A stretch of DNA of 6,055 nucleotides from Chloroflexota bacterium. Its GTDB lineage: Bacteria; Chloroflexota; UBA6077; CF-72. Location: NCBI GenBank assembly GCA_019247135.1, contig JAFAPL010000915.1, positions 1-6,055 of the forward strand. Direction: 5' to 3'. This document shows positions 1 through 5,037 of this stretch, one piece after another (within the stretch, counting starts at the first letter, position 1; every line of letters begins with the position of its first letter). Both the position numbers and the translations under genes were made by a program. The notes beneath the pieces are model-generated. The model saw only the letters and a list, made by a program, of their open reading frames with translations, made no database searches and was not told where the DNA came from.

Positions 1-113
1 GTCTGCACTGAGACGTGTTCGACCGGGCCCTCCATCAGCGAATAAAAACCTGAACCTCCGAACACGCCAACCTCGGCGCGGTCCTGAGGCTGCAAGATGG
101 CCGGCAGCGACAT
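1..113 (-). CDS. mtnP: S-methyl-5'-thioadenosine phosphorylase, N-terminal fragment (runs off left edge)
   Basis: This is the first 37 codons of a gene that continues beyond base 1. The ATG lies at 113-111. About 14 residues in, the protein reads VGVFGGSGFY, the phosphate-binding glycine loop at the N-terminus of methylthioadenosine phosphorylases and related purine nucleoside phosphorylases (GGSG at residues 19-22). It is followed by SLMEGPVEHVSVQ, which fits the family's usual next segment. The enzyme phosphorolyses 5'-methylthioadenosine in the cytoplasm to adenine and 5-methylthioribose-1-phosphate, the substrate of MtnA. The start is only 4 bases after the mtnA stop (TGA at 120-118), so the two genes are almost certainly cotranscribed and probably translationally coupled; no strong Shine-Dalgarno is visible. 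The enzyme could instead be a methylthioinosine or purine nucleoside phosphorylase, because the specificity residues lie outside the window. The mtnA neighbour favours MtnP. Confidence 0.8.
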   Translation of the reverse strand, partial: MSLPAILQPQDRAEVGVFGGSGFYSLMEGPVEHVSVQ

Positions 114-117
114 TCGC

Positions 118-1206
118 TCAGGCAGCCACCGGGGCGGCGCGCACCGCGTCCGCAAGGGACTTCTCGTACTCAGGCCGCAGAATCCCTCTCTCGGTGATGA
201 TGGCCGTCACGAGTCTGGCTGCCGTCACGTCGAAAGCGGGATGGGCGGCTTCAACGCCCTCGGGCGCAATGCGCGCACCTCCAATTTCGACGACTTCGCG
301 CGAGGACCGCTCTTCGATTGGAACGTCGGCCCCACTCGGCAGCGATAGATCGATGGTTGAGATCGGCGCCGCAACGTAGAAGGGAATGCCATTCTCACGC
401 GCGAGAACCGCCAGCGAGTACGTGCCAATCTTGTTCGCCACGTCGCCATTGGCCGCGATACGGTCCGCTCCAACGACTACCAGGTCCACCTTGCCGCGAT
501 TGAGAAAGTGACCCGCCATGCTGTCGGTGATGAGGGTCATGGGCACGCCGAGCTGCTGCAGCTCCCAGGCGGTCAGGCGCGCGCCCTGCAGGAACGGGCG
601 AGTCTCGTCGACGTACACATGCACGCCGCGGCCCGCCTCGTGGGCCGCGCGGACCACGCCCAGCGCAGTGCCGTAGTCGACGGTGGCGAGCGCGCCCGCG
701 TTGCAGTGCGTCAGAATGTTCGCGCCCTGCTGCACCAGCTCCAGACCGAACGCACCAATGCGTCGATTGGTCGCGACGTCTTCTTCGGCCATGGTGTCCG
801 CGAGGTCTTTGACGGCTTGCCTGGCGGCAAGTGCACCGCGCTGCTCCGCCACGCCGTGTGCCCGTGCGAGCACTCGATCGAGCGCCCACTGGAGATTCAC
901 TGCCGTCGGCCGCGTGCCGCGCAGCACTACGGCGGCGTGCTGGAGCTCCGCGAGGAACGCGTCGTCGCTAGAGGCGTCAGCCGCGAGGGCAGCGAGCACG
1001 AGGCCGTACGCCGCGGCGACGCCGATCGCCGGCGCACCGCGGACCTGCATCGAGCGGATTGCATGTGCGACCTGCTCCACGGTCGTGCACGTCACGAGGC
1101 GGGTTTCGTGTGGCAAACGCGTCTGGTCGACCAGAACCAGGGCATGCCGCTGCGCATCGAACTCGAGGGTGCGCATGGAACAACCTAGTGTAGTCAATTC
1201 GGGCAT
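118..1206 (-). CDS. mtnA: S-methyl-5-thioribose-1-phosphate isomerase
   Basis: MtnA converts 5-methylthioribose-1-phosphate to 5-methylthioribulose-1-phosphate in the cytoplasmic methionine salvage pathway. The protein has 362 residues, a normal length, and belongs to the eIF2B-like isomerase fold. Recognisable segments are RGAPAIG (56-62), the catalytic cysteine in THCNAG (Cys168), ETRP (201-204), LITDSMA (225-231), and the catalytic aspartate in VVGADRIAANGD (Asp248). DIPIEER-type sequence near 294-300 and the C-terminal IITERGI segment (336-342) are also typical. Two starts are possible. The ATG at 1206 has GAGGG 8 bases upstream. The ATG at 1176 begins MRTLEF, where many homologues start, but has only a weak AGG. 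The longer start leaves 23 bases to the divergent gene and the shorter leaves 53. The mtnP start follows the stop by 4 bases, so the pair forms an operon. Identification is secure; only the start is uncertain. Confidence 0.96.
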   Translation of the reverse strand: MPELTTLGCSMRTLEFDAQRHALVLVDQTRLPHETRLVTCTTVEQVAHAIRSMQVRGAPAIGVAAAYGLVLAALAADASSDDAFLAELQHAAVVLRGTRPTAVNLQWALDRVLARAHGVAEQRGALAARQAVKDLADTMAEEDVATNRRIGAFGLELVQQGANILTHCNAGALATVDYGTALGVVRAAHEAGRGVHVYVDETRPFLQGARLTAWELQQLGVPMTLITDSMAGHFLNRGKVDLVVVGADRIAANGDVANKIGTYSLAVLARENGIPFYVAAPISTIDLSLPSGADVPIEERSSREVVEIGGARIAPEGVEAAHPAFDVTAARLVTAIITERGILRPEYEKSLADAVRAAPVAA

Positions 1207-1229
1207 GGATCCTGCCCTCGCGCAGCGGT
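1177..1229. promoter_or_regulatory. Divergent start region between mtnA and the 110-residue gene
   Basis: Two genes start back to back here. The space is 53 bases if mtnA starts at 1176, or 23 bases if it starts at 1206. The only A/T-rich patch is at about 1184-1199. On the minus strand it holds a TTGACT and a TACACT (a loose -10 match whose start point would fall just before the ATG at 1176). On the plus strand it holds TAGTGT. No convincing -35/-10 pair at normal spacing can be drawn for either direction. Promoters for both genes are expected here by position, but this call rests on layout rather than on a clear motif. Confidence 0.3.
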
Positions 1230-1562
1230 ATGAAGCGACGCAATGTCCAGGAGGCGTTCGTCGGCGAGCCGACGGGCGACCCTACGCAGTCACTGGACAA
1301 CTACGCTGAGGGCGACGAGGCGGTGGACATCGAGGTCCGTGGCGGGAAGGTCCAGGTGGTGGTCCCGGCCGGGACGTCCGACGAACAGATCTTTGAGGCA
1401 CAGACGTTCCTGGGGGGCGAACTGGAACTGGAGGATGGTCGCGTACTGTCGTTCCAGATTCAGGACGGAGCGGTGGGCGCGCAGGCGAACGTACACCCGG
1501 CCGACGAGCACGACCGCGGCGTCGGCCTCTCGAGCATTCCCGACGTGCCCGGCGGCGTATAG
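1230..1562 (+). CDS. Conserved-looking acidic protein of unknown function (110 residues)
   Basis: I do not recognise this protein. It is the only plus-strand gene in the window. Support for its being real: most third codon positions are G or C, as in its neighbours; the residues are varied, whereas overlapping frames are arginine-rich; and a probable terminator follows in the same orientation. After a short basic start (KRR) it is strongly acidic and has no cysteine, signal peptide or membrane segment. The middle (about residues 32-82) alternates charged and hydrophobic residues, as in VDIEVRGGKVQVVVP and LELEDGRVLSFQIQDG, suggesting a small beta-rich domain. The tail from about 83 is polar and rich in Gly, Asp and Pro, probably disordered. 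It is divergent from mtnA and convergent with apt. The ATG at 1230 has only a weak AGCGG upstream; no better start exists before the in-frame stop at 1191-1193. A spurious ORF cannot be excluded in GC-rich DNA. Confidence 0.6.
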   Translation: MKRRNVQEAFVGEPTGDPTQSLDNYAEGDEAVDIEVRGGKVQVVVPAGTSDEQIFEAQTFLGGELELEDGRVLSFQIQDGAVGAQANVHPADEHDRGVGLSSIPDVPGGV

Positions 1563-1570
1563 CAGCAGGT

Positions 1571-1612
1571 CCCAAATGGGCTGCCACCCTTTGATTGGGC
1601 TCCTCTTTTTTT
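1571..1612 (+). terminator. Probable intrinsic terminator of the 110-residue gene, overlapping the apt stop codon
   Basis: Eight bases after the plus-strand stop codon a two-part stem can be drawn. CCCAA (1571-1575) pairs with TTGGG (1595-1599), and inside it GGG (1578-1580) pairs with CCC (1587-1589) around the loop CTGCCA. Six bases later comes a run of seven T (1606-1612). This is a moderately good factor-independent terminator for rightward transcription. Read leftward, the hairpin has no T run after it, so it should not stop apt transcription. The last two T bases belong to the apt stop codon (TAA at 1613-1611). The stem is short with an internal loop, hence the moderate confidence. Confidence 0.5.
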
Positions 1613-2126
1613 AAAACCTGATCAGCGAGAGCACGTCGTAGTTCTGCAGTCGCTGGCGCCCATGCAGCTCCAACAGCTCCACCAGGAACGCCACGGCCAC
1701 CACCTCGCCCCTCAAGCGCTCTACCAGATCGATCGTTGCCGACACCGTGCCACCCGTCGCGAGCAAGTCATCCACGATCAGCACGCGCTCCCCCGGCCGC
1801 ACCGCGTCACGATGCAGCTCGAGCGTATTGGTGCCGTATTCCAGCTCGTACTCGGTGCTGATCACTTCGCCAGGTAGCTTGCCCAGTTTGCGCACGGGTA
1901 CGAAGCCAGCTCCCACCAGGTACGCGATCGGCGCGGCGAAGATGAACCCGCGCGACTCCATCCCGATCACCAGGTCGGGTTTATAGGCACGCACCAGATC
2001 TGTCAGTTGCTCGATCGAAGATCTGAAGGCGTCGGCGTCCTTGAGGAGCGTCGTGATGTCTTTGAAGACGATCCCCTGCTTGGGAAAGTCCTGAATGTCG
2101 CGAATGAGCGAGCCGAGCTCGACCAT
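1611..2126 (-). CDS. apt: Adenine phosphoribosyltransferase
   Basis: Apt joins adenine and PRPP to give AMP and pyrophosphate, a cytoplasmic purine salvage step. Its 171 residues match the family length. Features in order: the N-terminal IQDFPKQGIVFKDIT block (11-25), GMESRGFIF (55-63), the PVRKLGKLPGE segment and flexible catalytic loop (77-100), the PRPP-binding VLIVDDLLATGGT (115-127), and the C-terminal LVELLELHGRQRL (148-160). All key positions, including the paired aspartates of the PRPP motif, are present. The start ATG at 2126-2124 has GAGAGG about 8 bases upstream, and the gene begins 16 bases after the methyltransferase stop. It is therefore probably the last gene of the mfd-led cluster. 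The TAA stop (1613-1611) overlaps the T run of the convergent gene's terminator. Adenine made by the MtnP encoded nearby is an obvious substrate. Identification is secure. Confidence 0.97.
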   Translation of the reverse strand: MVELGSLIRDIQDFPKQGIVFKDITTLLKDADAFRSSIEQLTDLVRAYKPDLVIGMESRGFIFAAPIAYLVGAGFVPVRKLGKLPGEVISTEYELEYGTNTLELHRDAVRPGERVLIVDDLLATGGTVSATIDLVERLRGEVVAVAFLVELLELHGRQRLQNYDVLSLIRF

Positions 2127-2142
2127 GGTGGGCCTCTCTACG

Positions 2143-3075
2143 TCACGTCAGTTCAATGGCGCGGACCTTGAGGTAAGGCCGTCGCCCGCGCGGGACGGGA
2201 AAGTCAGGCTGTGGTTCGTGCCACCGCCGTACCAGGCGGCTTCGCCGTTCAGCGGCCGTCAAGGCTGCCTCGAGCCAACCATCGAATCGCTGATCAGACG
2301 TGCCGGCGTGGTTCGTAGCCGCTAACAGCATACCGGCGGGCGCGACGACCTGTGCGGCCAGGGTCGCCAGACGTGCGTAGTCGCGTTCGACGCTGAACGC
2401 GGCCGTGCGCGAGGTACTGAAGCTCGGCGGGTCCACGATGACGAGGTCGAACTGCTCACCCCGCCGACCGAAGCGGGTTAGCCAATCGAGCGCGTCGCCG
2501 TAGACGAAATCGCGCGCTTCGGCGGCAAGGCCATTCAGCGCGTAATTTGCGCGGCCCCATTCCAGGTAGCTTTTCGACAGATCGAGATTGAGCCCACGTT
2601 CCGCGCCACCCAGCATGGCGCACACGCCGAACGCGCACGTGTAGGCGAAGAGGTTCAGCACGCGTTTTCCGTGTGCCTGTTCTCGAATCCACGCGCGCAC
2701 TTCGCGCATGTCGAGAAACAAGCCGACGCTCAGACCGATCGCGACACGGATTTCATAACGCACACCGTTTTCGACGATTTCGACGACCTCGCGCGGTTCT
2801 CCCCAGAGCGGCTCGGGCGGTGCAAACGCCTGCCCGCGTTGCGGTGGATTCACCTTCAGGTAGGCCGTATGCAGCGGCAGCGTGCGCTGCAGATTGTCAC
2901 GCCAGCGCTCGGCACTCCCCATGGAATCGGCGTACACCACGCCAACATCGTCGAATCGATCGACGGCCAGACCAGGCAGCCCGTCGGCTTCACCGTGGAT
3001 GAGCCGGTATGCCGTCAGCTCAGAACGCGTAGCAAGCTCAGCGCGGCGGTCGAGAGCACGGACGAGGGGCGTCAG
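2143..3075 (-). CDS. Class I SAM-dependent RNA methyltransferase, RlmI/RlmK-like, without PUA domain; probable CTG start
   Basis: This is probably a 23S rRNA methyltransferase related to RlmI and the RlmK half of RlmL. Numbering is from a CTG at 3075. Residues 23-41 read YRLIHGEADGLPGLAVDRF, the conserved opening of the central domain in RlmI-like enzymes. GLFLDMRE (118-125) precedes the SAM-binding VLNLFAYTCAFG (139-150), then DLSKSYLEWGRANYALNGL, and motif IV DPPSFS (215-220). The first usual start is GTG at 2940, which would cut off the conserved opening. The frame is open up to a stop at 3141-3139 but holds no ATG, GTG or TTG there. The CTG at 3075-3073 overlaps the exporter stop as CTGA, the geometry of a coupled start, giving 310 residues. 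There is no N-terminal PUA domain, which full-length RlmI has. The family is certain; the start and the target base are not. Confidence 0.82.
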   Translation of the reverse strand: MTPLVRALDRRAELATRSELTAYRLIHGEADGLPGLAVDRFDDVGVVYADSMGSAERWRDNLQRTLPLHTAYLKVNPPQRGQAFAPPEPLWGEPREVVEIVENGVRYEIRVAIGLSVGLFLDMREVRAWIREQAHGKRVLNLFAYTCAFGVCAMLGGAERGLNLDLSKSYLEWGRANYALNGLAAEARDFVYGDALDWLTRFGRRGEQFDLVIVDPPSFSTSRTAAFSVERDYARLATLAAQVVAPAGMLLAATNHAGTSDQRFDGWLEAALTAAERRSRLVRRWHEPQPDFPVPRGRRPYLKVRAIELT

Positions 3076-5024
3076 CGGTACGACGCAGCCTGCAGGTTGA
3101 ACAGCTCGGCGTAACGCCCACCCAGGGCAAGCAGCTCTTCATGCGTTCCTTGCTCGATCAGCTGCCCCTCCTCGAAAACCAGGATGCGGTCGGCCCGTCG
3201 AACGGTCGAGAAGCGGTGCGAGATGAAAATTGCCGTGCGTCCATGTGCGAGCTCTTGTAAACGTGAGAACAGCTCGTACTCGGCTTTCGCGTCGAGCGCC
3301 GCGGATGGCTCATCGAGAATCAGGATCTGGGCTTCGCGCATGAATGCGCGCCCCAGCGCCACTTTCTGCCATTCGCCGCCACTCAGGTTGACGCCGCCGT
3401 CGAACCATTTGCCCAGCACAGTCTCGTACCCTTCGGGAAGCCCTTCGATCAGCGTCGACGCACCGCTCTTGTTGGCAGCCGCGGAAATGGCAGGTACGTC
3501 GTCCAGTTGCTGGATGCGACCGATGCCGATGTTCTCGCGCGCGGTGAACTGGTAGGGAACGTAGTCCTGAAACAGCACGCCGAACTCGCCGCGCAGCTGA
3601 TCGGGGTCGTACTCGCGGACGTCGTGGCAGTCGATCAACACCTGACCTTCCTGCGGGTCGTACAGCCTCGCAATGAGCTTGACAAGGGTCGTTTTGCCAG
3701 CACCGTTGTGGCCCACAATCGCAACCGTCTCGCCTTTGTCGATGCGAAAACTCACGTTCTTGATGGCTGGTTGTTCTTTACCCTCGTAGGCATAGGTCAC
3801 GTTGCGGAACTCGATGCCTTCCCGAATTGGCCTGCGAACAGCGATGGGGTGCTCAGGCGCACGCACCGACGGCTCGAAGTCCAGCAGCTCGAACAAGGTC
3901 TTGAGATAGAGCTGGTGCTCGTACATCGATTGCAGGCCGCCGAGCAGGCCTGTGAATGCTTGCGAAACCCCATTGGCCGCCTGAACGTACAGTGTCAGGC
4001 CACCAACGCTGATGGAGCCCAGGAGCGTTCGATAGGCCACATACAGAAAGGTGAGACCGTTGGTCAGGACCGTCAGCATTGACCAGCCCGCTCCCGCCAG
4101 GTAGCGCCGCATCACCAGTCCGCGTTGCTCAGCGTAGTAGCGTTGAAAAAGCGAAGAAAAACGCTCGATGAAGAAGTCACCCAGCGTGAACAGCTTGACC
4201 TCTTTGTTGTACATATCGGTCGTCAGCAACGCGGTGAGATAATTCATCATGCGCCGCAATGGTGATTGCCAGCGCATCATCTGGTAACCCTGCCAGCCAT
4301 ACCGAGCGCTCGAAACAAACGCCGGAACAGGCGACAAAAGAGCCGCGGCCGCGACGAACCATTCGAGATTGAGCAACAGCGCCAACAGCGACAGGAACGT
4401 CAGAACACTGCGAATCAGTCCGAATGCCGTTTGAACCATGCCGACTGGCCGGTACATGACCTCGCGTTGCACCGACTGAATGAGGTCGTAGAACTGTGGC
4501 CGCTCGAAGAACACCAGGTCGAGCTGATTTGCCTGTCGCATAACGACCAGCTGGATGCGGTTCGAGACCTGCTCCTGGAGCAGCTGCTGGCAGATGTTGG
4601 CGCCGGTTGTCAGCAGCTGCGAGGCGGCGCCGATGGCGAACTGGAGCGCCACCAGCACGAGCACCTGCGAAAGGGCGCCTGCGCCTGTGCCACTGCTGAC
4701 CGCTGCCACGACGACGTCCACGAGCAGCTTGGCCACCCACGCCTGTGCGGCCGGAACCGCGCCTTGCAGGACGTTCAGCACGGCGAGCCAGATCGTCAAC
4801 CATGGATTGGCTTCCCAGACGATCGCGAGCACACGTTTGAAGCCGGCCCACGTCTGCCGCGCGTTGGCCCAGAGCATCCTGGCCCGAAACTGCGACGGCT
4901 GAGGCTCCGGGAGCGGAGTCGACGCAGCGGTGCCGTTGCGGTCGGTTAGCCCGACGCGCCCGGCGGCGGCCGAGCCCAGGTTGCGTCCGCGGCGGCCGTG
5001 CGGTGGGCCGCCAACCCACGTCAT
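3072..5024 (-). CDS. ABC exporter, fused membrane and ATPase domains, lantibiotic-exporter-like
   Basis: This is a half-size type IV (MsbA-fold) exporter expected to work as a homodimer in the cytoplasmic membrane, using ATP to move a substrate outward; the substrate is unknown. In the 650 residues, 1-60 are hydrophilic. The membrane domain covers about 65-370, with hydrophobic spans near 73-95, 118-140, 200-218, 222-240, 315-333 and 338-360. The ATPase domain has the A-loop tyrosine near 411-413, Walker A GHNGAGKTT (438-446), Q-loop Gln486, signature LSGGEWQ (547-553), Walker B ILILDEP (567-573), D-loop SAALD (574-578) and H-loop His603; all are intact. The tryptophan after the signature and the DEPSAALDAKAEYELF stretch recall lantibiotic exporters such as NisT and SpaT, which also lack a C39 peptidase. 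It starts 13 bases after mfd and ends overlapping the methyltransferase. The ATG at 5024 lacks a good ribosome site; Met50 (4877) is an alternative. Confidence 0.93.
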   Translation of the reverse strand: MTWVGGPPHGRRGRNLGSAAAGRVGLTDRNGTAASTPLPEPQPSQFRARMLWANARQTWAGFKRVLAIVWEANPWLTIWLAVLNVLQGAVPAAQAWVAKLLVDVVVAAVSSGTGAGALSQVLVLVALQFAIGAASQLLTTGANICQQLLQEQVSNRIQLVVMRQANQLDLVFFERPQFYDLIQSVQREVMYRPVGMVQTAFGLIRSVLTFLSLLALLLNLEWFVAAAALLSPVPAFVSSARYGWQGYQMMRWQSPLRRMMNYLTALLTTDMYNKEVKLFTLGDFFIERFSSLFQRYYAEQRGLVMRRYLAGAGWSMLTVLTNGLTFLYVAYRTLLGSISVGGLTLYVQAANGVSQAFTGLLGGLQSMYEHQLYLKTLFELLDFEPSVRAPEHPIAVRRPIREGIEFRNVTYAYEGKEQPAIKNVSFRIDKGETVAIVGHNGAGKTTLVKLIARLYDPQEGQVLIDCHDVREYDPDQLRGEFGVLFQDYVPYQFTARENIGIGRIQQLDDVPAISAAANKSGASTLIEGLPEGYETVLGKWFDGGVNLSGGEWQKVALGRAFMREAQILILDEPSAALDAKAEYELFSRLQELAHGRTAIFISHRFSTVRRADRILVFEEGQLIEQGTHEELLALGGRYAELFNLQAASYR

Positions 5025-5037
5025 TCCGCGAATGATC

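Noticed and set aside
508..1188. A 226-residue plus-strand open frame opposite mtnA
   Set aside because: It is antisense to a secure mtnA, has His/Arg-rich composition and matches no family; long antisense frames are expected in GC-rich coding DNA.
1249..1254. A strong ribosome-binding-like AGGAGG inside the small gene, suggesting a later start
   Set aside because: No ATG, GTG or TTG lies at a usable distance downstream in that frame, so it is probably just Gln-Glu codons.
1230..1562. The small gene as a precursor peptide for the lantibiotic-like exporter
   Set aside because: It has no cysteine, no leader followed by a core (its GG is at the very end), and it is not in the exporter's transcription unit.
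1243..1614. A 123-residue plus-strand frame overlapping the small gene in another phase
   Set aside because: It is heavily Arg/Trp-rich, as expected for an out-of-frame reading of the 1230-1562 gene, which has the better codon bias.
4266..4949. A 227-residue plus-strand open frame opposite the exporter
   Set aside because: It is a mirror of the exporter coding sequence with random-looking charged composition and no recognisable domain.
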